Source: Cotesia glomerata
Taxonomy: Eukaryota; Arthropoda; Insecta; Hymenoptera; Braconidae
Length of the DNA stretch: 64,000 nt
Direction: 5' to 3'
Assembly (NCBI RefSeq): GCF_020080835.1
Contig: NC_058166.1
Span: 17,757,043 to 17,821,042 of the forward strand
The notes beneath the pieces were generated by a model. It saw only the letters and a program-made list of their open reading frames with translations. It ran no database searches and was not told the origin of the DNA. This document shows positions 13,401 to 26,400 of this stretch, piece after piece (position 1 is the first letter of the stretch; each line of letters opens with the position of its first letter). A program made the translations under genes and the position numbers.

Positions 13401-16400
13401 ATTTTTTCGGATTTTTTATTTTTAACCCAAAATTTTGATTTAAAAATCTAAACACAGGATTTCTTGATTTCTTGGAAATTTTGAACAAAATATCAAGAAT
13501 ATAATAAAATTGATAAAAATCTTTTTTTGTCGATAATTAAATTTTCGATAAAAAAGATTTTTTATGATTTTTATGAACTTATTATGTTTAACCCAAAATT
13601 TTTATTTTAAATAATCAGTATCTTAACTTAAAAAAACTTTATTATTATTAATACTTTAGAAAAAATAAATATTAAAAAGTTTATTATTAATGTTATTAAT
13701 ATCGCTAGATTGTTTTGTTATTATTATTATTATAACTTAATCAAGTATTGAAATGTTTAAGTAAAAAGCTTTTAAATTTATTGGCTAATTTAATTCTGTA
13801 TTTCCGCTAATGTACTTAACTATAAGAGTTAATAATTTCCTTGAGTGTTTTTTTTTTAATCAAATTTTTTTGCTCTTTTTCTATAATCGGAACAAAGAGA
13901 TCATGAACATTTAAATCTTTAAATAGCAGATTTAAAATATTTAACTGTTCAATCTGACTTAAAAGCCATTTAAAATGAAGAAATATTTAATATTCTCTAA
14001 ATTTGTACTGTCACAATTTAATTTTGTAGATCAAAAATCTAAAAATGAAAAGTATCTCATGCTGAGTTCTTGTCCAAAAATGAAATTAAAATTTATTTAT
14101 ATTTCTTCAACAATAATAAATAAGCACCAAAAATTAAAAGATGATTTAAAATTTAATTTTTCTTTCAAATTTGAGAAAAAATATTTTTCTGTATCAAAAA
14201 ATTGCTTTTAAGGCAAAAAACTTTTGAATTTTTATTAAAAAAGAACCTTAACTGCATTAATTTAGTATCCGGCCGCGAATAAAATGTTGAAAAATAAAAA
14301 AAAAAAGGTTGTGAGCGTATTTAAAAAATGGAAACAGACATGAGACACGTGCTAAGAGACTTCTCATCAGCTTAAGACCCTTTTTAAAAAGTCTTGATCA
14401 GTGTTTTAAGCCCAACAGCAGTAGCCCAACTGCGCCAGCTGGCAACGGCGGGCATGTGGTTTGAGCCCTGAGGTCAAATGCGACACCAATGATCTTAAAA
14501 GACATGAATACATTAATAATAACAGTGTTTTCCCCGAACACCAACCAACCGTTTTAAATAATTCCTCCGAATAAGGCTCTGGAGAAGAAAAATATGATGA
14601 TAATTTTAAGTTTTTTTGTTAAGGACAATATCGAATTAACGCGTGTTTGGGATTAAAGCGTGACAGTTACGTAAACCTCCACCTGTTGCGTGAGGCTTCA
14701 TCAGTTTCTCGTTAGAGTCGTTAGTGTGGATGTATCGGTTGAAGCGCTGTCGGGGTTGTTGTTGATGGGTTAGAAAAATAGCCGCTTATTTTACTATTGC
14801 TATTATATCGAGGGGCGAGTAACCCTAGGTCACTGTTTTGGTTGTACGCCCTCCTGACGCATAATAAATACACTGGAGAGTAATGTAAGCAGGGAGAGCC
14901 GGCTGCAGATCTTAAAATTACTAAATTTAAACTCGAGTGTATTTTCTCCGTGCAGGATGTTGATCTTTCCGAGAGCTTTGTGTCATGGATTTTGTAATTC
15001 TCGATCAGTTTTTTTAGTCTTGAAAATTTTTAATTGACCAATTTTTGGACACTAAGAAAAAACAATTTTTAAATAATATTTGGATCTTCAAAAATATAAA
15101 AAAAAAATACTGATTCTGGGATTCGAACCCTGACCCTCCTGAGTGTTAAACTAATAGTGTTGCTTCAACGCCACGCTAAAAAATTGAGGTAGCTTTTTTT
15201 TCGAAAATTTTTTTTTTAGAAAATTTATTTAAAATTTTTAATTAGCTAATTTTTGGATACTAAATAAAATAATTTTTAAATCATATTTATTGAAAAATAT
15301 TTGGATTTTCAAAAGTATTAAAAAAAAAAATTTACTGACTCTGGGATTCGAACCCTGACCCTCCTGAGTGTTAAACTAACACTGATGCCTCTGCGCCACG
15401 CTAAAAAGTTGAGGTAGCTCTTTTTCGAAAAATTTTTTTTTAGAAAATTTATATAAAATACACGCTTTTGATTGGTGAGGAAATAAATTAAAAATTCAAT
15501 TGCGGAGGCCTTTAAATACGCAATTGAAATTGAGCTACTAACTAAGCAAAAATGATTAATTTTATTTTATATTAAAATTTAAATTATTAAATCAAGTAGT
15601 TTTGTTTTGGATAAACTTAAAATTTTAATAAATAAAAAAAATATTTGATAATTCTAAAAGAATTAAATCATGTTTTTTCAACTTTTTTTTTTACCGAACA
15701 AAAGAACAAACCCATCAAATTGTAACCCAAAAAATTTAGAAGGGTAGTTTGAATGAAATAAACAATTTTTGTTATTGTATCTGTCTAATCCTCGTCGGAT
15801 TGTTGATGTACACTTGAAGTGCCCGAATACGAATTATGAAGGGTCCTCCTCCCCCATTAATACCAAATCCAAGTGCAAACAAAAAAAACTGTGTTTAATA
15901 TTTCGCCCGCAAAAATGATTGACGGTGATATTTATTGGATCCAGCTGATAATAAAGAGATTATTATTTATATACTGAATAATGATAATAATAATATTCGA
16001 ACGCAATATCCAATTTAACGAGTGAATTAATAGGAATATATTGTCAACGGTGTTAATAGCAATGTAGTGTAATATAATTTAAATGTAAGATTGTAGCGTA
16101 TTATATATGAGAAGGGAGTTTTGAGCAATTTCTCACACAGTAGAACTCTCGAAGCGTCAGGTGTCATGGAGTAGGCAGGAGGGTGTATGTATAATGTATA
16201 ATACACACAACAACGGCCCCAGAGCATGCCTAGTGTAGTAGATAGGTATCGTCGTAAAAACGAGGGACGCAACTGCTGCAGGTGCAGGTGCATCATGAAA
16301 GCAAATATTTTTTATATTACAACCGTCAGAATTTCGCCAATATATAAATATATGTTATAATTTTTGATATTGTCTTTAGGCTAAATAATATAATATCATA

Positions 16401-16705
16401 ATTCGGTTAAGTTAAACAATTCCCGCTCGAGATTGCCATTGAATAAAATGCAAATGCGACCCTTGACCTCTCTGACACAATGACATTTGTCAGTGTTAGT
16501 TTGCATCTATTTGCATTTGTGTTAATTCATTATACTCTCACCGCAACATAGTTAGTTTTTAATGTTTGTCAGATTTTTTTTTTTATTATTTTGCTTCTAA
16601 AATGTGACACTAAAATTTTATGTCTGATGAATTTTTTTTTATAAATTAATTACTGAAAAAATATTTCAAAAAAACAGCATCAATAATTTATTTTTAATTT
16701 TATTT

Positions 16706-16736
<31 letters not shown>

Positions 16737-17426
16737 TATTATTTAAAAATACCAAAACAATAATAATAATGATAATAATAATGATAAAAACTAACAACCT
16801 TGAAGTCACATTGTGACTGCCGTGACTTGTAAACTATAAATAAATGAAATTTTGCTTTATTAAATAATGTCTTTTATTAAATTGCACTATACTTTCGTAA
16901 ATATTGACATTTTTAAAGATATAAGCTCATCATGATGTTACACTCATCAAGAACTTTCATTTGAGTACCCACATGCATTTTCATATATTTTTCATATATA
17001 CATATATATAATATATATAAATATATGAAATATTGATGTGGGTACTCAAATTAAAGGTCTGGATGAGTGGAATATCCGAGTAAGCTTATGTCTTTAAAAA
17101 TGTCAATAGTTCACAAGATACAAGGTCATTTCTTAATTATTGAAATTTTAAAAGATATAAGCTCATCTCGATGTTACACTCATCAAGAGCTTTCATTTGA
17201 GTACCCACATGCATTTTTGATATATTTTTCATATATACATAAATATAATATATATAAAATATATGAAAAATTGATGTGGGTATTTAAGTGAAAGGTCTCG
17301 ATGAGTGTAACATCGGGATGAGCTTATATCTTCAAAAATGTCAATAGTTCACAAGATACAAGGTCATTTCTTAATTATGTATCTAGAAATAGAGCATTTT
17401 TGAATGCAGCCTAAATACTTATCATC

Positions 17427-17460
<34 letters not shown>

Positions 17461-20400
17461 AAAAATTTTATTTCAAATAAGTAAATTATATAAAAAATGT
17501 TTCTAAAATTTCTTCAACACTTTATAAAAATTTTTTAAACATTCAAAATTCATCTTTTTTTTTTTCAAGCAATTTATATTAAGATTCTGAGTATTAACAT
17601 TAATTTCATATATCCGTATTGTAAACGATCAAATAGAATAGGATAATCAAGAAAAAGACATAGAATTAATATATTATTTTCGGGTCTTGTTTTTTTCTTG
17701 AGCATACGTTGAACATATGGCACCAATTTCAAATTTATGATCCATAGTTATATATAAAATAGCAGATAATTTTATATAGGCTTACAATATCAAATTATAA
17801 CCCTAATTATTAAAGAGATTATTTTCATAATAATTAAGAATGCCTTTCTTAAAAAAATAACTATCCAAATACGATTGTTTGGATAAAGACACTTTAAAAA
17901 AATCAAAAAACAGTTATTAAAAATAAGTTGGCAATTTTTTTGTTGTAAATTAACAACAATTACTGTTTATTCCCACGATAGATGTATAATTTTTCCACAT
18001 TTGCGCGTGAGGAAACCGAGCGCGACGTAAATAACACATACGGGACCACGTGTGTATTTAAAAACAATCATCATCAAGAGGGTTAAAAAAAATACAAAGA
18101 CAGTCGGTGTACATGCATGGACTGAAAAAATAAATGTAAAGGGGTCGTCGATAAATATTCCAATTGTTTCGAAGTAGGAACCACCGATGCCTGTCCAACG
18201 TCTCATTCTCTTTGTTCATCCAATTCTTTCTCTTTCTGTTCCTTTTTTTCCTCGATCTTAATAATAGATAAACTTACCGTATCCCTTTTTAAAGCCACAG
18301 GTGGACTCATTGTTCAACTGATTACTTTCTATTACCGAGAACAATTTTTTTTCATTCAAATTGACGTTTTAAATTTTACTAATTACATATTTTTTTTTTT
18401 TTAATTAACTAATCCATCAAAAATCTTTTATATGACTTAATGTAGCCATATATCACTTAATATTCCCATAAATAATTTTTTTATTAAATTTAGTTCTAAA
18501 AATTTCCGACAGGTGGGGCATGGTCGCTAAATATTCTCGTTATTAGAGAATTAATTTTGAGGAATTAAATAATTAAATAAAAAAAATTTTTTTTTTATTA
18601 ATTAATTCATCAAAAATCATTTATATTGCCATATATGATTTAATTTGGCCATAAATAATTTTTTTATTAAATTTAGTTCTAAAAATTTCCGACAGGCGGC
18701 GCATGGTCGCTAAATATTCTCGTTATTAGAGAATTAATTTTGAGGAATTAAGTAATTAGTTAAAAAAATTTATTTTAATTAATTAATCTATTAAAAATCA
18801 TTTATATTGCCATATATTACCTAATATAGCCATATATGATCTAATATGGTCTTATATGCCCATAAATAATTTATTTACTAAATTTAGTTCTAAAAATACC
18901 CAACAGGTGGCGCATGATCGCTAAATATTCTTAATACTAGAGATTTAAGTTTGAGGAATTAAGTAATTAATTAAAAAAAAATTTTTTTTTTTCATTATTA
19001 ATAAAAAATCCGAATTTTCTAATCTTTTTTCGTGTATATTATTTTATTTTAAAGTTCTGAATTATCAATAAACTAAAAGAAAAAATTTTTATTGCAACAA
19101 GTTTGCGTAAACTGACCAAAAGTCCGATTGTAATACACAACAAGTGATACATAATTTGCTTCAAGCATAAACTTGAGCGCAATTAGTAGCAATCGCTTTG
19201 ACGTTATCTTAACTGTTTTTTTTTTGTTTTTAATTCTACTTACCTGCAAATACGACTCATGCTTTACTTCGTTCATAAAGAACTTGGAGTTTATATAGTC
19301 GCTTTATTAACTATCTCTATTAATTCATTGTTTTATTGGGAACACTTCTGATAAGTTTAATTCTTTAAAATTTTTTTTTAATTCATTCGATTCCATTTTT
19401 CATATTATTATTATTATTATTATTATTATCATTAATTACCGCGTTTTCATGACAATAATTATTACCTTGCTTTGTATGTATGAAAATATTTTTTTTTCAT
19501 AAAAAAATTTATTCAGTCGAAAAGATTTGCATTAAAAAATATGATTATTATTAATTTAAAGCCAATAAAAAATGCAACAATAAAAAAAAATATGATAAGA
19601 ACAATTTTATAATTTTTATAGGATTTAAATTGTTTATTAACACAGAGAAAAAATAATTCAATTTAAAAAAAAAATTATTAAATAAAAAAATTTTAATCTG
19701 AGAATTAAACAAAATTTGTTTAATTTAAGAATTTTTTATTTTAAATTACTTGTTTTTTTTTTTCTAAAAAATCTTAAATGCATATTTAAAATTCTTCTGA
19801 TCCAAAAATGTAAATCCAGGAAATAAAATAGTAATTTACAATCTTAAAAGTATAATCTTAGTCATAGGGTCAATTCACGCATTTTTTACCATTTAATTTC
19901 GAGCCATAAAATAGTAATAAAACTATTTTTACCCACTAGAAGCGAAATATTGAATTTAATCGGAAAGTATTGAGAATGAAATGTATTTATAAAATCTGGA
20001 ATGCTTCCAAATCACTCAATTATTTTTGAAAATTGTTATTTTTCATGTTGATGATGTAATTTATATTTTTTTTTGCAGATATTCCGGCGCAAGTACCACC
20101 TCTAACACCTGGTACAAACAAAAAAATGACCGAGGCCCTAAAAGCCTCATTTGCATCGTGGGAGAAAGAACAACTTCGTCTAAATATAACCAAAGGTAAG
20201 CGATTGTTGATAATAAAAATTGAATTTACGTTTAAATGTAACGAAAGTAACAATACAACAACGGTACAAGCGCTGGAAGAAATGAAAAGCTGTAAAAACT
20301 GGAGGTAAAGGCAAAATACATCCGTTGAAAGAGTAATGGGCTGATGAAAGAGTGCGTGTTCAAGTTTGTTGGTAACTTTGCGAAATAACATGTCCCTTTA

Positions 20401-23400
20401 TATGATAAAAGAGTGAATCGGACTTGACTGGTCGTTACGGAACGATGATCCAGCCCCTTCCCAGTTCCCGCACACGAGAATCGAAATCTCCACGAGACAT
20501 TTGCCAACTGTTTCCATGTTACCATGGATAAAATAATAAAATTATTATTATGTATATTATGTATTATACATATGTATAGCATGTACATGTGCGCTAACAC
20601 ACATTTGAGTTTCCACCTTTCCTTTAGACTGTTTGCCACAATGCACCAATGAGCATGAAAAATAGGTCAGGGGGAAACAAAGAAATAGATTAGCATCATT
20701 CTGACTATTTCTTTCGTTTGTTCATTCGAGATTTTTTTTTGTTGTTATTTACAAATGCTGGCAACAAAGTCTATTGCACTTTTTCATTTTTTGTTGCGTT
20801 GAAAATTGTTTTTTTCCTTTTACGGCAATTTTATAGTCTTCATTCATACTTTTGATTCATTAACTGGAAAAGAGTTTATTTCTGAATTTATTTATTTAAA
20901 AACAATTTATTAATTTATTGAATGTTTTTTTTTTTTTTTTAATGTTTAATTAATATTTTTTGAGTAAAAAGTATTTTTATTCAAAATTAAAAAAAAATTA
21001 TTAAACGTTAATTTATGCCTTTAGAATTTAACTTTTATTATTTGCAATATTATATTAATAATTCGCACTATTAAAAAAATATTCCTTGATTTATAATTAT
21101 TACTTTTCATTATTTGTTCTATTTTTTTAATTTTTTTATAGAAAATTCATCAATTTGCCTAATCTAGTGATTTATGTTCTTCAATAATTAATAAATTGAT
21201 AATTTAGAACCATATCATCAATTTTCAGTGACAAAAATTTGAATAATTGCTATTAAAATTTCTAATAACTCTGAAAGTGAAGCAAAAGTTTAAATCTTCA
21301 AACTAAAATCCAAAAAGCGATTCAAAAATAAATCATTGTATATTAATAAATAAATTATTAGTTATAATTTCTTGCTTGCAAAAAATATGTCGCTAAAATT
21401 GATTCACATTAATTTAGATGATAAAAAAATTAATTTAAGAGATTTATTCTTTAACCAAAAAGATAATTCTAAAGATTTTGATCAATTTTAATCAAGTAAA
21501 AAAATTCTTAAATTAAATAAAACTTACTTGAATCAATTTTATTTTTTATTACCGGAGAAAAAGTCTATAATTCCAAAATTGACCAATATTTATTTTTTAA
21601 TCAAGTCAAATTTAAATAAAACGTATATTTAGCGCAAATATCCGGTATCTCTTGATGAAAGTAACTACACAGAAAAAACAATTAACTTGAATCGAGTAAA
21701 TAATTTTGAAGAACTTAATTTTTTTAATTTGAGTAGAAAAATTCTTAAACTAAGAAATTTTTCTTGGTTTAAGTAAATTTTGGTAATTAATTACACTTTG
21801 GGCTATAACTGTGTGAAAAATTAACATTTAAAAATTTTTTATCTGAATTTTGCGCATTTTTACGACGCATTTATGATAAAAAATGTCATGAAAGGAAAAA
21901 ATAAAGATTTTAATAGATTTTTTACCTTTAAAAATTGGAAAAAATATTGACTTTTATGTTTTTGGATAAAACTTCCATTCTATCTTTTTTTGATGATTTT
22001 AATATATCTTTTTTTTGAAAAATACATAAAAAACGAATAATTAGACGAAAAATTGATCAATTTGTTCAAAAAAGTTGGAAAAAATATTGACTTTTATATT
22101 TTTGAAAAATACATAAAAAACGAATAATTAGACGAAAAATTGATCAATTTGTTCAAAAAAGTTGGAAAAAATATTGACTTTTATATTTTTGGATAAAAAT
22201 TTCTATTCTATCTTTTTTTTGATGATTTTGATAAATTTTTATTTGAAAAATACATAAAAAACGAACAATTAGACAAAAAATTGATCAATTTAATAAAAAA
22301 AAAAAATTTATAACCAAAAATAGTATTCTTAAAAAAACGATCTTTATTTCTTCCGTGACAAGATTACGCGCACGTGTACGATCCGAAGAAACTAAACTAA
22401 AAAATGAACACTCTATCAAAGAAAGCAGCAATCATTTCGATCTAACGTCTAAAGTCTTGAGTTTCCTCTCGAGTCTCGAATATCCAAAAAATCCATAAAT
22501 CCCTTCACCCTTTCATCACAAGCTGACAATAAAAATAAAAATAAAAAAATAAGAATAAAAAAATAAGAATAAAATGTTCATAGAGAATTGTCAATACTCA
22601 CGTCTAGATGACAATTGGTACACACGAATAGGCAGCCAAGTGGTTAAGGGTAGAACAAAAGTCCCAACATATAGTATCGAGGTTTTGTGGATTGTCGAGT
22701 GTTAGTGCCAGTAAAAAACTGAGCAAAGAGAAAAAGATAAAAAGAGAAGAGACGGTGGCATGGGTTGTTGTTGTTGCTGTAAAAAGAAGAGGTAGACCAA
22801 GTGGAACGCTCGCTGGTATACTCGGTAGTTCACGGAGGTCAGACGAGGTGATCTGTTGATGGTAGCACAGGAGAGTCCGAGCTGCCGAGGGCATGTAGAC
22901 CGGAAGTAACGTCACACCCGCGTGGTTCTCAATGCGCATACCGGATGTGTGGCATCGGCTCCCCATCAGAGTCATCAGCATTCATGATTCCCAAGCATAT
23001 TGCGTTAGTCTGTAGTCTGTCGCTCTTTATCATCACCAACAGGTGGACTCTTCCCCAAATCTCAAACTATTTTTTAATTTTCAAACATTCTTTTCTGTCC
23101 ATCGACATTTCGTACCACCAAATCTGGAAAATTACTCGACAGTCATTCACCATTAGTTACACTTTTATTCTCCAGGGGGATTATTTTATGGAATTGGGTC
23201 TTTGAATTCTAATTTATAATAATATGTCTTCAATAAAATGATCATAAAGTTTCAAAATTTTATTTTTTCAATCAAAATGATTTATTAAAAATTAATTTTA
23301 ATGATTTTTGATCAGTTACTTATCCAAAAACTCCAATGATTTATAGAACTCGGTCTCTTGATTCTAATTTATAATAATATCCCGAGTCAGAATAATAAAC

Positions 23401-26400
23401 CTATATGAGCCTACATAAACCTACATGAGCCTACAGAATAATTTTCAATTGTTTTGGTCGATATTATTCAATTTATAAATTGAATTTTTAAGTTTTTTTA
23501 TCAATAAATTTTTAGTTACTATTTAAATTTATTTATATTGTACTATTTAATATTGGTATAAGTGTATTTTGCGAGGTTATATTGATCAATCAAAACAATT
23601 AAAGAAAAATATCGATCAAAACAATTAAAAATTGTCCTGTAGGCTCATGTAGGCTTATGTAGGTTCATTATTCTGACTCGGGATGTCTTTTATTAAACTT
23701 TATATTGTGCAAAACTATCATAATATTAAAAAATTTTATTGCGACAGTAAAAATTGTTTATTAAAGATTTATTTATATTGATTTTTGATCAGTTACTTAT
23801 CCAAAAAGTTCAATAATTGATGGAACTAAGATCTAGAATTATGCATTTTAATTATTTATGATCAGTTACTTATTCAAAAACTCTAATAATTCATAGAACT
23901 AGATCTTCTAATCCTTATTTCTAATAATATGTCTTTTATTAAACTTGATTTTCTGCAAAATTATTAAAAGATTCTAAAATTATATTTTGACAATTAAAAT
24001 GGCTTATTAAAAATTAATTTCAATAATTTTTGATTAGTTACTTATCCAAAAACTCCAATAATCCATCGAACCAGGTCTCTTGATTCCAAATTCTAATAAT
24101 ATGTCTCTCATTAAACTTGATTTCGTGCAAAATGATCTAGAGATTCAAAAATTTTATTTTGACAACAAAAATAATTTATTAAAAATAAATTATAATGATT
24201 TCTGATCAGTTACTTGTTCAAAAACTCTAACAATTCATAAAACTAGATTTTTATATAATAAAATTTTTAATAATAAAATTCAAAATTTTATTATTACAGT
24301 TAAAATTATTTATTAAAAACTTATTTTTAATAATTGTAATGATTTTTGATCAGTTACTTATCCAAAAACTCTAATAAATCTAATCTTATCCAAAAAGTTA
24401 AATAGTTTATGGAACTAAGATTTAAGATTTGTATTATTTGCAAAATGTCTTTTATAAATCTTAATATAATGCAAAATGATCAAGAGATTTCAAAATTTTA
24501 TTGTAACAGTTAAAATCATTTATTAAAAATTTATTTATATTAATTTTTATGATTTTTGATCAGTTACTTTTCCAAAAACTTCAATTATCCACAGAACTAG
24601 ATGTCTTGATTCTAATTTCTAATAATATGTCTTTTTTTAAACTTAATATTGTGCAAAATGATTATAATATTCCAAAATTTCCTTGTTACAGTAAAAATTG
24701 ACTATGAGAAATTTATTTATATTAATTTTAATGATTTTTGATCAGTTACTTATCCAAAAACTCTAATAATTCATAAAACTCTAATAATTTTAAGTCTTCT
24801 GATTCTAATTTCTAACAATATGTCATTCATTAATTTTAATTTGATGCAAAATGATTAACTTTTCTTGTTTTTTCAATAATAAAACTTAGATTCTAATTTT
24901 TTCTGAATTTAAGATAAAAATGATTAATAATTGATATATTTAGATAGTTCAAGCGGATGTTTAGAATTGAGGAGATTATTTTATCAAATGACTCTCTAGA
25001 AAATCATAATATATCAATTAAATTAAAAATCTAATCATTTTAATAATTTTCTATCAATCATTAATTCAAAAAACTTTAAAAATCTATAAAATCTTCCATT
25101 TTTAACCCAACTACTCTAAATAATACCTAAAAAATGAAATTCTAGTCAATTAAATGACATTCTAATTAAATTTTATCCTTAAAAAATATTAAAATTGACT
25201 GTTGGACTTTTGTATATTGTAAATAAATAAATATAACATAAATTAAATTAAATTTTAGCGGATTGCAAAAATAAAAGGACCTGAATGTTAAGTACAAACT
25301 ATTTTAGACTCACCTGTCTAGATATCCTTAAGCATACTCGTTGAATATAATAATTCTCGTTATCTCTGGACTGTGATGATATTTGTGAGTATGTGTTAGT
25401 TGTAGCTTGTGGCATAGCAGTGAAGCGAGAGAAGAGAGCATAAAAGTGTCTGTTAACAATACTGTAAAGAAATTACTTGGTCAAACATCCAACCGATCCT
25501 CAAACACGTCGGGCTCCTTTGATCGTCGCCGTTAGGAGTATTCCTTTTTTACACTCATTTTTGTTTTTACACACCTATATTAATATAGTACAACATATTA
25601 AATAAAATAAAATATTTAAAATTTAGTTTTTTTATTTAAAACGTCGCATGGTTACTTTGTTAGATCGGTGCGTTCCGTTTCTACGAATCGACGCCGGTTT
25701 TTCATTCATCCAGCCAGTGACGGTGATGATTCTTTTGTTCATGCTTTTTCATGTTGTATGTTGTACGTTCATGTATGATGATGATGTACGCAACTATTGC
25801 GATTCAACGGCGTTACTTTATTCAATTGAATTTCGCGTTAACTGATTTTAGATTATTTTGTTTCATTGTTATTTTTTTTTCTGGTTTTATTGTTGAATAA
25901 TAACCTGTAAATCTTGCTGGTACTATAATTTTGTCATACAGGTCATACTTTTCATCCACGTTTCATTTCCTAGAACAATTATTTGTTCTCATTTTATTTT
26001 TATTATTAAAAAAATTTTTATTTTAATAAAAAATTAAAATAACTGTTTTATTTTTCAAAAGAAAAATTTTTTTTCTCAATTTTGAATTTTTATACTTAAA
26101 AAATTTTTAAAAATCTTGAAGTTTATAATTTTATAATTTTTGGTAAAATTTTAAAAGATAAAAAATTAAAGAAGTAATTTTTATTGTTTAAATTTTGATA
26201 TTTTGACAAAAAATTTTTTTTGGGTTATTGAAAATTTTAAAATTAATTCTTGTAAATTTTCTTCTTTAAATACTTATTAATGATAATTTTTTATCTATAA
26301 TTTCAGATCCAAGACAATGGTCAGAAACGGCAGTATCTCATTGGCTCCATTGGGCAATTAGAGAATTTTCGCTAGAAGGTGTAGCAATGCAACCTTGGCA

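Larger units (their letters stand above)
15010..15465. repeat. 225-bp tandem duplication carrying two SINE heads
   Basis: Two copies at 225 bp spacing each contain tttttaattagctaattttt-like sequence, an A run, a tRNA-like module on the minus strand, and then ttgaggtagctttttttcg. The duplication therefore includes the SINE and its flank. Confidence 0.7.

Noticed and set aside
15112..15408. Two tRNA genes on the minus strand
   Set aside because: A and B boxes are present but no acceptor stem pairs, and the copies are part of a duplicated repeat; called SINE heads.
20020..20639. Minus-strand frames of 123 and 135 codons over pnt exon 2 and its flank
   Set aside because: Antisense to a confirmed coding exon; no homology or splice support.
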